Source of the DNA: a virus
DNA length: 64,000 nucleotides
IMG/VR virus record: IMGVR_UViG_3300046168_000085
Location: 1 to 64,000 of that record
Reading direction: 5' to 3' (one strand)
Shown: piece after piece, positions 35,592-44,994 of the stretch
Layout: each line of letters starts with the position of its first letter
Position numbering within the stretch: position 1 is the first letter of the stretch
The notes under the pieces: model-generated
What the model was told of the DNA's origin: nothing
What the model saw: only the letters and a program-made list of their open reading frames with translations
Databases searched by the model: none
Position numbers and translations under genes: made by a program

Positions 35592-35843
35592 TTAAACAAA
35601 AAAAGAATCGTTTACTTTTTTATTTGATGTAACTCCACACTGAGATGTTTCGTAATACCACTTCTCAAGACGTTCAACTAATTCTTTTTTCGTTCCACCA
35701 ATTTTAAGTTTATGCTTTTTGCACATCTCTTTTAATTTTGAAAGTGGCAAATGCTTGTATCCTCGTTTATCTACCGACTCATCGTATTGAACATGGTTCA
35801 TTTTATTTTTGAGTATTTCTCCTGCTTTTGTGTCTTCCGTCAA
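35592..35843 (-). CDS. SAP-domain protein
   Basis: An 83-residue protein with a SAP DNA-binding motif at about residues 31-67: LPLSKLKEMCKKHKLKIGG followed by TKKELVERLEKWY. SAP domains bind AT-rich DNA. The rest is short and polar. It overlaps the next gene upstream by 4 bases. It may be a nucleoid or transcription accessory in the same unit as the NusG-like protein. Confidence 0.75.
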   Translation of the reverse strand: MTEDTKAGEILKNKMNHVQYDESVDKRGYKHLPLSKLKEMCKKHKLKIGGTKKELVERLEKWYYETSQCGVTSNKKVNDSFFV

Positions 35844-36073
35844 AATATTTCCAAATTCTTTACTATCGTCTGTTCCAATGCATGGATACTGAAGTTTCCT
35901 TGTGCTTTTATTACATATGTTGCGTGACCTTTTGGGTTCATTCCCACTTCATCCCAAGTTTGCTCAACAATGTGACCAACTCGTTTTGATCCAGCAAACA
36001 CGAAAACGACTGTATCATTTATTTTATATAAATGTCGTTTAGGATAATTTTTTCGTTTACCCCTACGTTTCAT
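35840..36073 (-). CDS. Basic small protein, KOW/SH3-like
   Basis: A 77-residue protein with a very basic start (MKRRGKRKNYPKRHL) and a small beta-rich core (YKINDTVVFVFAGSKRVGHIV) resembling KOW or SH3-like barrels, so nucleic acid binding is plausible. I start at the second Met because the first lies in an AT-rich leader. Family uncertain. Confidence 0.5.
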   Translation of the reverse strand: MKRRGKRKNYPKRHLYKINDTVVFVFAGSKRVGHIVEQTWDEVGMNPKGHATYVIKAQGNFSIHALEQTIVKNLEIF

Positions 36074-36091
36074 TGAAACTAACACAACAAT

Positions 36092-36622
36092 TTAATTTGG
36101 TAGGATCAAACCATCAGTTGACGGTATATCAACCACTCGTTCTTCGGGATCAGTTTTTGGTTCGTCTGCACTGAGCCTTGATATACGAGTTCTCCAGTCT
36201 GCGTCTTCTCCGTTGTATTCATCGATAATATCACGAAGATGTTCAAGGTAATCACTTGGCCAGGAATTATAGTCAACTGATGTTTCTGTAATTGGGAATG
36301 GTTGCATTGGTTTATCTGCAAATAAATCTATATCATTTTCAGTGTACATAGTGTTTGCAAAATTTTCATCTAACTTTCCGAATACATCTTCGTATCTATC
36401 TTGTAAATAATTCATTTTTTTATCATACTCATAATTTACATCAATGTAAATACTTGTTGTATTGTCCGTGCAACTTTCTGTTTCAAAATTTTCAGGTTCA
36501 TATCCAGGAGCATACTCAAGGTGAAGACCAGTTTCGTCAATAGCCCACCACTCAGTCCATTCCGGGCAAGAAAGTATCTCGTTCGGTTGGTTCATTTCAA
36601 AAATTAGATCATCCATTGTCAT
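36092..36622 (-). CDS. Acidic hypothetical protein, 176 aa
   Basis: A very acidic protein (many Asp and Glu, for example EYNGEDADWRTRISRL), with no basic patches and no signal peptide. DNA-mimic proteins have such composition, but no fold can be assigned. It lies between a methyltransferase and a basic small protein. Confidence 0.5.
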   Translation of the reverse strand: MTMDDLIFEMNQPNEILSCPEWTEWWAIDETGLHLEYAPGYEPENFETESCTDNTTSIYIDVNYEYDKKMNYLQDRYEDVFGKLDENFANTMYTENDIDLFADKPMQPFPITETSVDYNSWPSDYLEHLRDIIDEYNGEDADWRTRISRLSADEPKTDPEERVVDIPSTDGLILPN

Positions 36623-36641
36623 TTTACCTTTCTATATATAT

Positions 36642-38111
36642 TCAACTTTTTTGCCAAACCCACACTGGTTCTCCGAAACTTCCTTCACGTTCGTGATACT
36701 CGGTGTCCATTTTGCTATCGTCAGTATCTTCCGCAGTTCCGATTCCAAGGCAGTTTGGTCGTTTTGCCATTTCCATTCCAAAGCACTCTACATAACTTGC
36801 ATTATTCTTTTTACTAAGATGCTCGTTCATTGGATCACAAATTTTTAACCACTGCTTCCCACCCTTCATACCTTTGCTTGTGGTATTTACATCACTTATA
36901 TTTACCATCAGTAACCCACCTTCTTTTAATGTTGTTAAAACATTATTTAATGCTTTGTGCAAAAAGTCTTTATTCCAACGATCAATATTTTTATGACGAA
37001 CCCAACTTTGTGTGTCATCATAACTATATCGTTCCACGGAAAAATAAGGTGGACTGGTAAATATTAAGTCAACCGAGTCTTTATATTCTGTCAAATCTGC
37101 ATCTTCTGCCGGTGAAGGAATGAAATCAGTTTCTTTTTTCTTACCTAACCAGGATTCATAGAATTCTTTTTGTTTATCATATATAGGATGATTTTCTGTC
37201 CGTGGGTCAATGCCAATATATTTTGTTGCTTTACTTGCATAAAAACCACACAATCTGTCACCCCAACCCATGCTAAAATCTAATACAACTTGTGCATCTC
37301 TATACTTTTCTGGTTCGTTAGTTTTTTTATCCAATATTATTTTATCATCTTCATCAGTTTTATGATGAGTTGGTACATTATCTCTAAATTTCTTTAGTAA
37401 TGAATCAGGATAAAACTGATAAATTAATTTTGCGACATTGGGTTTGAATTGACTGCAAATGTATTTACGCAATCCTATACTTGTTCTTAAAGTAGATTTA
37501 TCAACTTTTTCTGCTTTTAATGTAAACAAACTTCCCATTAAACTTGTCATGAATTCTTTGCTATTCCATGTACGCAAGGGTCCAGGTGATACACTTCCAT
37601 CTACACTCCAACGATTTTCTTGCTGAAAATAGTTACTTGCTTTATTACCTTTATTGTTTCTTTTTAAGATACGATCACTTAAAGGAAATTTTTTTGAATA
37701 TACAGACCTAGCAAACCAAGGAGTTTCTGTGAATAAAGAATCTTGTCTTTGTTTTTTTACTATGCTAGAACTTTTTTCGTGTTTTTCTTTTTGCTCATTC
37801 GTCATTTCAAACGATTCGTAAAAAGATGTATTTACACTCTTCGCCTCTTCCGTAGTTTCGTTTAAATCTTTGTATGTGAATTTTTCCAATAAATGAAAAT
37901 CTTTTTCTGCTTCGTATGGACAGATCTCCATATACGGAAGATCATATTGCATTAAAATTTCTGCAAGAGTTTCTTTTATATCTTCTTTGTCGTACTTCTC
38001 TTTTAATCGTGTCCAATTTACTGGATCAATTTCATAATAAGGTTTTACTAGTTTTCCCTCGGAATCTTTATATTCTTCTTTTATATAATTTTTAAACTCT
38101 TCAATAATCAT
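36642..38111 (-). CDS. DNA methyltransferase-like protein (TSPPYF, copy B)
   Basis: A 489-residue paralogue of the protein at 14041-15111. The AdoMet motif region is LDFSMGWGDRLCGFYASKA with GIDPRT, and motif IV is FTSPPYFSVERYSYDDTQSW. A long N-terminal region (about 230 residues) may recognise the target. It sits between phage regulators and the serine dehydratase gene. Likely a phage DNA methylase; substrate not proven. Confidence 0.75.
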   Translation of the reverse strand: MIIEEFKNYIKEEYKDSEGKLVKPYYEIDPVNWTRLKEKYDKEDIKETLAEILMQYDLPYMEICPYEAEKDFHLLEKFTYKDLNETTEEAKSVNTSFYESFEMTNEQKEKHEKSSSIVKKQRQDSLFTETPWFARSVYSKKFPLSDRILKRNNKGNKASNYFQQENRWSVDGSVSPGPLRTWNSKEFMTSLMGSLFTLKAEKVDKSTLRTSIGLRKYICSQFKPNVAKLIYQFYPDSLLKKFRDNVPTHHKTDEDDKIILDKKTNEPEKYRDAQVVLDFSMGWGDRLCGFYASKATKYIGIDPRTENHPIYDKQKEFYESWLGKKKETDFIPSPAEDADLTEYKDSVDLIFTSPPYFSVERYSYDDTQSWVRHKNIDRWNKDFLHKALNNVLTTLKEGGLLMVNISDVNTTSKGMKGGKQWLKICDPMNEHLSKKNNASYVECFGMEMAKRPNCLGIGTAEDTDDSKMDTEYHEREGSFGEPVWVWQKS

Positions 38112-38155
38112 TTTACTATTATTATATAAACTAAGATATTAGTCAAACTCAAAAA

Positions 38156-39508
38156 TTAGCACTCAGTTACATTTACTGCCAATCCACCTTTACTTGTTTC
38201 TTTGTATTTGCTTTTCATATCAGCACCAGTTGCTTTCATTGTTTTTATTACGTCATCCAATGAAATTTTTGTATCGTTTTCATTAAGCATTGCCATACGA
38301 CTTGCATTAATTGCCTTTCCAACTCCAATTGCATTTCGTTCTATACATGGTATTTGTACAAGTCCTGCAACAGGATCACAAGTTAATCCTAAATTATGCT
38401 CCATAGCAATTTCGGCCGCATTTTCTACTTGCTTTAAAGTTCCTCCTACAATTTCAGTTAATGCACCGGCTGCCATACTACAAGCAACTCCCACTTCTCC
38501 TTGGCATCCTACTTCTGCACCTGATAAACTTGCATTCATTTTGTATAACATAGCAATTACTCCAGCCGTTAATAAAAACTTGATTTCCCAATCTTCTGAT
38601 TTTTCGTGGACATACTCTTTAATATACATCATTGTTGCGGGAATAATACCAGATGCTCCGTTGGTAGGAGCAGTAACAACACGATTCATAGCTGCGTTTT
38701 CTTCGTTAACCGCAATCGCACAAATGCTTGAATAATCAAGAAATGCTTGATTATCAAGTTCATTGTTTTTAAGAAAGTTTTCGTACATAATCGCAGCTCT
38801 TCGTTCTACATTTATTGTACCAGGAAGCATACCTTGAGTTGTTAATCCTCTGTCTACGCATTCTTGCATTATTCTCCATATTCTGCGTAATTCTGTTTTG
38901 GTTGTTTTTTCTTTTCTGAAACACTTTTCATTTTCCAACACCACATCAGATATTTTCAAATTACGATTTTCTGCGATAGTAAATAATTCTTCCGCACAAG
39001 AAAATTCATTGGTGAGTTTTCTTTTGGAAGTTTTAACTTTATTCTTTTTTGCGTTACTTTCTGTTACCACAAAACCACCACCAATGCTATAATACATTCT
39101 CGTAGCAACTTCTTTACTTTTTGTATAAGCATAAAACTTTATTCCATTGGGATGATACGGAAGTTTTTTCTTTTTGTTGAAAATTATATCATTCTGCGTG
39201 AATTTAATTTTACGAATGCCACCGAGTTTTATTTCTCCGTCAAGAGAATCAACTTCATTTAATTGTTGTTGTTTTACTTGATCCGGTGCATAATTCAATA
39301 AACCGAGTTGAATTGCAATCGGAGTTCCGTGACCTTCACCTGTTAATGCAAGTGAACCAAACAACTCAATTTTGATTGAATCGACTTCACCAAATACTTT
39401 TTTGTGTTTCAAAAAAGAAACAAACTTTCTTGATGCTTGGATAGGACCTGTGGTGTGTGAACTTGAAGGACCTATTCCAATTTTGAAAAAGTCAAGAACA
39501 CTATACAT
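38156..39508 (-). CDS. sdaA: L-serine dehydratase (iron-sulphur type)
   Basis: A 450-residue single-chain L-serine ammonia-lyase that gives pyruvate and NH3. The beta domain begins SVLDFFKIGIGPSSSHTTGP, the diagnostic motif. The alpha domain has APTNGASGIIPATMMY, GCQGEVGVACSMAAGA and GLTCDPVAGLVQIPC, with the Cys residues that bind the 4Fe-4S cluster. It is full length and undamaged. Its ATG overlaps the stop of the acyl-CoA dehydrogenase gene. A metabolic gene of this kind is very unusual in a phage. Confidence 0.95.
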   Translation of the reverse strand: MYSVLDFFKIGIGPSSSHTTGPIQASRKFVSFLKHKKVFGEVDSIKIELFGSLALTGEGHGTPIAIQLGLLNYAPDQVKQQQLNEVDSLDGEIKLGGIRKIKFTQNDIIFNKKKKLPYHPNGIKFYAYTKSKEVATRMYYSIGGGFVVTESNAKKNKVKTSKRKLTNEFSCAEELFTIAENRNLKISDVVLENEKCFRKEKTTKTELRRIWRIMQECVDRGLTTQGMLPGTINVERRAAIMYENFLKNNELDNQAFLDYSSICAIAVNEENAAMNRVVTAPTNGASGIIPATMMYIKEYVHEKSEDWEIKFLLTAGVIAMLYKMNASLSGAEVGCQGEVGVACSMAAGALTEIVGGTLKQVENAAEIAMEHNLGLTCDPVAGLVQIPCIERNAIGVGKAINASRMAMLNENDTKISLDDVIKTMKATGADMKSKYKETSKGGLAVNVTEC

Positions 39509-41358
39509 TATTCAAGAAACTTGAATGTACCACCTAGAATTTTCTTTGCGAAAGAATAATTCTTTTTGTCGTTATTGTTGCTCATTCCACTAAAGTTGTT
39601 TTTGATTTTGATTTTTGCTTCACTAAAAACCACATCCATCAACTCAAGATATTCAGCTGCTTTTTCAGGATCATCTTTGATCATGCTATCAATACGTAAT
39701 GCACACGCAGATATTACAAACAACTCAGTTCCAATTTCAGTCAAACGACCAAGAAGCATTTGTTGTTTGTCTAATGAAGGACCGTATCGTGCCATTGAGT
39801 GAAATAGTTTTCTGCTTAATTTCTTGCTTGTTCTTGAAACATAAAGAAGATACTTTTTGACTGCTCCATTTACTCCCGTGGGTCCTGAATTGAAAGTTGG
39901 TAACCATTGTTTTGGATACCAAGTTGCATAGTGTATTCCTGCTCCGATAGCTGCCTTTAAACGAACCATCAATGGAAGACGTGAATCAAGAACTGCTCCG
40001 GCTGCTTTAAGATGTGGATCAAGTGCTTCACGTGCCAAAAGCAAACGCATAATTTCACTTGAACCTTCAAAGATCATATTGATACGACAATCACGAAGAA
40101 ATCTTTCCACAGGAATTGGATCAGAACCACGATTGCGAAGTGAGTCAGCAGTTTCGTAACCACGACCACCACGTATTTGCATCGTTTCGTCTGCTACTTT
40201 CCATGCTTCTTCTGTTCCCCACATTTTACACATTGCAGATTCCACACGAATATCTGCTTTTTTACCATCCACTAAACTTGATGTAAAAAGAACGATACTT
40301 TCAGTTGCGAAATTCTTGGCCGCAATCTTAGCAATTTTATCACCAATTGCTTGGTGTTTACCAATAGCACATCCCCACTGTTCACGTGATGAACCCCACT
40401 CACGACAAATCTTTAAGCAACTACGCATAAGTCCCACACAAGCAGCCGGTAATGTAAGACGACCTGTATTCAATGTGCTAAGTGCAACCTTGAGTCCTTT
40501 GCCTTCTCCTGCTACCAAATTCTCCACAGGTATCTTTACATCGGTAAATCTTACAACACCATTATACAATGCTTTAAGACCCATAAAACGACATCGAGTA
40601 ACTACTTCTACACCAGGTGTATCCATATCAAGAATAAATGCCGAAATGCTTTTACGCATTTTGCCTTTAATTTCTGTATCAGGTGTTCTTGCCATTACAA
40701 TAATAACACTTGCTTTTACTCCATTTGTACACCAAAGTTTTTCTCCGTTTAAAACATAATGAGTTTTATCTTCTGATAACTCTGCGTAAACCGTCATTTG
40801 TGCAGGATCACTTCCTACAGTTTCTTCAGTCAACGCAAACGCACTAATTTCTCCTTTACCAAAACGAGGAAGATGCTTTTTCTTTTGTTCGTCTGTTCCG
40901 TAAAGTAACAATGGTTGAGGAACTCCGATACTTTGATGTGCTGATACTAACGCAGTTATATTTCCGCACACTTCACCCAACTTCATAGCCGCACGTGAAT
41001 AATTTGTTTGTGATAAACCACGACCACCATATTCCGTTGGAATTTTAATTGCGAATGCACCAATCTTTGCAAGTTCTTTAAATACTTCATCAGGAATTTC
41101 ACCTTCACGATCAATTGCGTCTGCATCTACATACTTGTCTAACACATCACCCAATTCATTCAAGAAAATATCTCCTTTTGCTTTGTCTTCTGCTTTTTGT
41201 TTCGGAAATGGATAAATCAAATCATAATTTGCTTCACCTGTAAACAAACCACCACTAAAACTTTTTGTTCCTTTTTTTCCTTTATCACGTGCAGCCTCGG
41301 CTGCTTCCAAGGCATCTGCTTTACCCTTGGACATTTTTGAAGTATCTATTTCACTCAT
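39508..41358 (-). CDS. Acyl-CoA dehydrogenase
   Basis: A 616-residue FAD enzyme for the first step of fatty acid beta-oxidation. Features: a Lys-rich N-terminus, the N-terminal helical domain with KIPTEYGGRGLSQTNYS, FAD/substrate motifs ALTEETVGSDPAQM and LNGEKLWCTNG, RGGRGYETADSL, and IFEGSSEIMRLLLAREA where the Glu is the catalytic base. The C-terminal extension of about 170 residues recalls very-long-chain enzymes (VLCAD-like). Chain-length preference is not certain. Electrons would go to host ETF. Confidence 0.92.
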   Translation of the reverse strand: MSEIDTSKMSKGKADALEAAEAARDKGKKGTKSFSGGLFTGEANYDLIYPFPKQKAEDKAKGDIFLNELGDVLDKYVDADAIDREGEIPDEVFKELAKIGAFAIKIPTEYGGRGLSQTNYSRAAMKLGEVCGNITALVSAHQSIGVPQPLLLYGTDEQKKKHLPRFGKGEISAFALTEETVGSDPAQMTVYAELSEDKTHYVLNGEKLWCTNGVKASVIIVMARTPDTEIKGKMRKSISAFILDMDTPGVEVVTRCRFMGLKALYNGVVRFTDVKIPVENLVAGEGKGLKVALSTLNTGRLTLPAACVGLMRSCLKICREWGSSREQWGCAIGKHQAIGDKIAKIAAKNFATESIVLFTSSLVDGKKADIRVESAMCKMWGTEEAWKVADETMQIRGGRGYETADSLRNRGSDPIPVERFLRDCRINMIFEGSSEIMRLLLAREALDPHLKAAGAVLDSRLPLMVRLKAAIGAGIHYATWYPKQWLPTFNSGPTGVNGAVKKYLLYVSRTSKKLSRKLFHSMARYGPSLDKQQMLLGRLTEIGTELFVISACALRIDSMIKDDPEKAAEYLELMDVVFSEAKIKIKNNFSGMSNNNDKKNYSFAKKILGGTFKFLE

Positions 41359-41360
41359 TG

Positions 41361-43451
41361 TTATTTATCCTCGTAGAATTTTTTGTTTGTTTTTGCGTAT
41401 TCAAGAAGCATATCACACGGAGTAAAGTATGCATCTTTTTTTGCTAGTTCTTGTAATTTTTGAACAACTTTTAATGCTCCTAAATTATCAAGATACGAAA
41501 TTGGTCCTCCACGAAATGGAGCCCATCCAGTTCCCATTATCATTCCAAAGTCTACATCCTTTGGACTATTTACAACTTCTTCTTGTAAACAACGAACTGC
41601 TTCGTTAACCATAATTAAAATTAAACGATCAACAATTTCTTCATCTGCAATTTCTTGATTTATATAAGCAGATTGGATTGCTGATGTAGGTAACTTAGAA
41701 CTTACACCTGTTGATTTTCCATTTGTATATTTGTAAAATCCACGACCACTTTTTTTACCTACATCTTTGTTGTCGATCATTAACTTCAAAAACTCTGATT
41801 TAGGAAAATTAGTTTCAAGACGATTCAGCAGATCATCTGCGACGTGTTGACATACATCCCCTCCTACTTCATCAATTAAACGAAACGGTCCCATTGGCAT
41901 TCCAAACTTACGCAACAACTTATCGACTCGTTCAATGTCTGCACCACACGAAACCATATAAACTGCTTCAATCAAATATGGCATAAGAATTCTATTAACA
42001 AGAAATCCAGGTGAATCTTTTACCACCACAGGAAGTTTACCTGTCTTTTTAACAAACTGAGTTGCTTTTAAAACGGTTTCCTCGGAGGTACATTCTCCAC
42101 GAACCACTTCCACTAATTTCATTTTGTGAACAGGATTAAAATAATGTATTCCGACCACTCGTTCTTTATGTTGCATTTTTTCTGCGACATCTACAATACT
42201 AAGTGCTGATGTGTTTGTTGCAAGAATTGTATCATCACGAACAAGTGTTTCAAGTTCCGCAAATAAATCCTGCTTGATTTCAAGTTGCTCAATCGCAGCT
42301 TCTACTACTAAATCAACACTTTTCATTGGCATAGATTCGGTGATAGGTGTAACATTATCAAACTTACTTGATGCTTCTGCTTTAGTCATCACTCGTTTGC
42401 TTACAGCTGCTGAGTACAATTTACTTATGCTTGCAATTCCTTTTGCTACAAACTCTGGTTTAATATCCTTGAGCAATACTTTGATTCCTCTTGAACTAAT
42501 CCATTGTGCAATACCTGCACCCATCACTCCTGCTCCTATAACCGCAGTATTTTTTACTTTAAAGTCTTTGTCACTTTTTGTTTTCTTGCTTCGTTCTTGT
42601 AAAAAGAATATGTTCACCAAATTGTTTGCTACATCTGAAGTAAGAAGTTCTGCAAATGCTTTTTGTTCAAGTTTAAGTGATTCTTCACGACTTACACCAA
42701 GACCTTTCACCATAACATCAATTGCTTTCAACGGAGCAGGATAAACGCCACCTGTTGTTTTAATAACATTTTTGGTTGCTTTGCTTTTTGCGATATACTT
42801 CAACGGAAAACGATTTAATAAATGAGACTTGTATTTCTTTTTTCCATTTAGTAACATTGCTTTTGCAGATGCTTCCAAATTTTCTTTGTATACCGCACGA
42901 TCAATCATTCCAAGTTTAAGTGCCAACTTTGGAACAACCACTTTACCTGCTAGAATAATTCCCATTGCTCCAGGTAACCCAATCATTCTTGGTAAACGAG
43001 TTGATCCACCCCAAGCAGGAAGAATTCCAAGCATCGTTTCTGGTAAACCAATTTTAGTTGCTGAATCTAATGTTGCAACACGATGATCACACGCAAGTGC
43101 AAGTTCATATCCACCACCCAAACACGCACCGTGAATTGCAGCCACAGTTACACACGACAAATCCTCAATACGATCAAATGTATGCTGACCAAGTTTTACT
43201 AAATAAGAAATTCTTTCAGGTGTAGGATCATCTGCGAATGATTTCAAATCCGCACCTGCGATGAATATACTTGGTTTAGCACTTTGAAATACCACTCCTT
43301 TGATCGTCTTACTGCTATCTTCTATAAAATCAAGATGATCATTTAATTCTGCAAACATATTTTCATCAAACACGTTAGCAATTGAATTTTCTTGATCAAA
43401 TGTTATTGTAACAACATCATTTAATTGTTCTAGTTTAATTGACTTGCTCAT
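41361..43451 (-). CDS. fadJ: FadJ-type enoyl-CoA hydratase / 3-hydroxyacyl-CoA dehydrogenase
   Basis: A 696-residue two-enzyme protein for beta-oxidation steps 2 and 3. The hydratase domain (residues 1-190) has the oxyanion-hole sequences IAGADLKSF and CLGGGYELALACDH and both catalytic Glu residues (YELAL and GLPETMLG). The dehydrogenase domain has the NAD motif VIGAGVMGAGIAQW (about 305), VGIHYFNPVHKMKLVEVV with catalytic His, and DSPGFLVNRILMPYL. The C-terminal half-domain with MGTGWAPFRGGP is complete. It ends three bases before the acyl-CoA dehydrogenase start. Confidence 0.95.
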   Translation of the reverse strand: MSKSIKLEQLNDVVTITFDQENSIANVFDENMFAELNDHLDFIEDSSKTIKGVVFQSAKPSIFIAGADLKSFADDPTPERISYLVKLGQHTFDRIEDLSCVTVAAIHGACLGGGYELALACDHRVATLDSATKIGLPETMLGILPAWGGSTRLPRMIGLPGAMGIILAGKVVVPKLALKLGMIDRAVYKENLEASAKAMLLNGKKKYKSHLLNRFPLKYIAKSKATKNVIKTTGGVYPAPLKAIDVMVKGLGVSREESLKLEQKAFAELLTSDVANNLVNIFFLQERSKKTKSDKDFKVKNTAVIGAGVMGAGIAQWISSRGIKVLLKDIKPEFVAKGIASISKLYSAAVSKRVMTKAEASSKFDNVTPITESMPMKSVDLVVEAAIEQLEIKQDLFAELETLVRDDTILATNTSALSIVDVAEKMQHKERVVGIHYFNPVHKMKLVEVVRGECTSEETVLKATQFVKKTGKLPVVVKDSPGFLVNRILMPYLIEAVYMVSCGADIERVDKLLRKFGMPMGPFRLIDEVGGDVCQHVADDLLNRLETNFPKSEFLKLMIDNKDVGKKSGRGFYKYTNGKSTGVSSKLPTSAIQSAYINQEIADEEIVDRLILIMVNEAVRCLQEEVVNSPKDVDFGMIMGTGWAPFRGGPISYLDNLGALKVVQKLQELAKKDAYFTPCDMLLEYAKTNKKFYEDK

Positions 43452-43452
43452 T

Positions 43453-44700
43453 TTATTCTCTTTCCAAAATTATTGCACCACCTTGGCCACCACCAATACA
43501 AAGTGAAATTAATGCTCGTTTACCACCACGACGTTCAAGTTCCTTCAAAGTTGTAAGTGCAATACGTGAACCACTTGAACCAACTGGATGACCAAGAGCA
43601 ATTGCTCCTCCATTGACATTCAATTTGGCAAAATCAACTTCACCCAAGTTTGTGGTTTTTTTCAGTTGCTTGCAAACCGCAAGAACTTGGGCAGCGAATG
43701 CTTCGTTGATTTCAATTAAATCAAAGTCATCAAGTTTATATCCAGTTTCTTCGCATACTTTCTGAATCGCATAAACTGGTCCTAATCCCATTCTTTCAGG
43801 GATCACATCCTGCATATGCGTATGCGGAAATTCTACCCAATGGATTCCAATTGTTTTGCTTAACTGCATTTCATCTGCAATCAACAATGACACTGCTCCG
43901 TCTGTAATTTGCGATGCGTTGCCCGCAGTTACAGTTCCTTGTTTGCGATCAAATACAGGTTTAAGTTTTTCCAACGCACCCATACTTTGCTCACCACGAA
44001 TTCCATTGTCTGCATCAACGAATGTTCCGTCTGCGAAATAAAATGGGGAAATCTCAGATGACATTTTTTCTATTGCCACAAATGCTTTCAAATGAGATTC
44101 TAATGCAAACTTATCTTGATGATATCGTGTTACTCCACTTTCTCTTGCGATCAATTCAGCAGTTTCACCCATATTCATTCCAACCGTGATATCACTCAAT
44201 CCTAATCGTAAACTGATTATAGGTGCGAAGTCTTTTGGACGGAAACTCAATATCGTATGAAGACGATCACGAAATGTTCTACACTTACTTAACTTGGTAA
44301 ATTTATCAACTGCACTTGAACGATATAAAAATGGTGCTTGTGTCATATTCTCCGTTCCCCCACTTAAATAAACACTTCCACGATCAGCATTAATTTTATC
44401 AGATGCTTGTGTAATTGATTCAAAACCACTTGCACAATTACGATGAACCGTATAAGCAGGAACACTCTTGGGTACTCCCGATTTAAGTGAAATTACACGT
44501 GTGATGTTTGCGGTGTCTGCTGGTTGACATACACAACCCATTACACTTTCGTCAATTACATCGGGATTCAAATCCATCTTTGCAAACAATGCTTTTGTTG
44601 CAGAAACTCCGAGGTCTGCAGCTGATGTTTTAGCAAAGGTCGTACCCATTTTACAAAAAGGAGTCCGAGTACCATCTACAAGATATACATTTTTTTTCAT
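43453..44700 (-). CDS. fadI: Acetyl-CoA acyltransferase (thiolase)
   Basis: A 415-residue thiolase for the last beta-oxidation step, releasing acetyl-CoA. The nucleophilic Cys is in HRNCASGFESI (about residue 90), the active His in NVNGGAIALGHPVGSSGSR (about 370), and the second Cys in LCIGGGQGGAII (about 400). Full length, undamaged. It is the promoter-proximal gene of the fadI-fadJ-acyl-CoA dehydrogenase-sdaA run, with gaps of 0-5 bases. The symbol is by pairing with FadJ; FadA is equally possible. Confidence 0.94.
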   Translation of the reverse strand: MKKNVYLVDGTRTPFCKMGTTFAKTSAADLGVSATKALFAKMDLNPDVIDESVMGCVCQPADTANITRVISLKSGVPKSVPAYTVHRNCASGFESITQASDKINADRGSVYLSGGTENMTQAPFLYRSSAVDKFTKLSKCRTFRDRLHTILSFRPKDFAPIISLRLGLSDITVGMNMGETAELIARESGVTRYHQDKFALESHLKAFVAIEKMSSEISPFYFADGTFVDADNGIRGEQSMGALEKLKPVFDRKQGTVTAGNASQITDGAVSLLIADEMQLSKTIGIHWVEFPHTHMQDVIPERMGLGPVYAIQKVCEETGYKLDDFDLIEINEAFAAQVLAVCKQLKKTTNLGEVDFAKLNVNGGAIALGHPVGSSGSRIALTTLKELERRGGKRALISLCIGGGQGGAIILERE

Positions 44701-44782
44701 AACCGTTACATTATATATATCACAATTTTATACATATCGTCAACTATATAACGAACAATATACATAAATGGTTTATATTAAT

Positions 44783-44977
44783 TTATGAAAAAAACTTTGA
44801 AAGCAAGTGAATCCATATTCCGATTGAATCCACAACCACAAAATAAAACGCAAGAGCAGCCAACCAATACATTTTTCTGCCGACAAAAAAGATGATACTT
44901 AAAAAATTAACAATCGCAAAAACAACAAATCCCCAACCAATCAATTCTGGAAAAGGAAGTATTCCTCCTCCGATCAT
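44783..44977 (-). CDS. Small two-helix membrane protein
   Basis: A 64-residue, almost wholly hydrophobic protein with helices at about residues 12-32 and 36-60, separated by VGRKMYW. Could be holin-like in size and layout, but nothing diagnostic is seen. Confidence 0.5.
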   Translation of the reverse strand: MIGGGILPFPELIGWGFVVFAIVNFLSIIFFVGRKMYWLAALAFYFVVVDSIGIWIHLLSKFFS

Positions 44978-44994
44978 TCCAAGAATTGCAATGA

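Noticed and set aside
38202-44041. Long plus-strand open frames opposite sdaA, acyl-CoA dehydrogenase, fadJ and thiolase (up to about 177 codons)
   Set aside because: They lie antisense to well-recognised enzymes, have odd hydrophobic composition and no leader signals; shadows of real genes.
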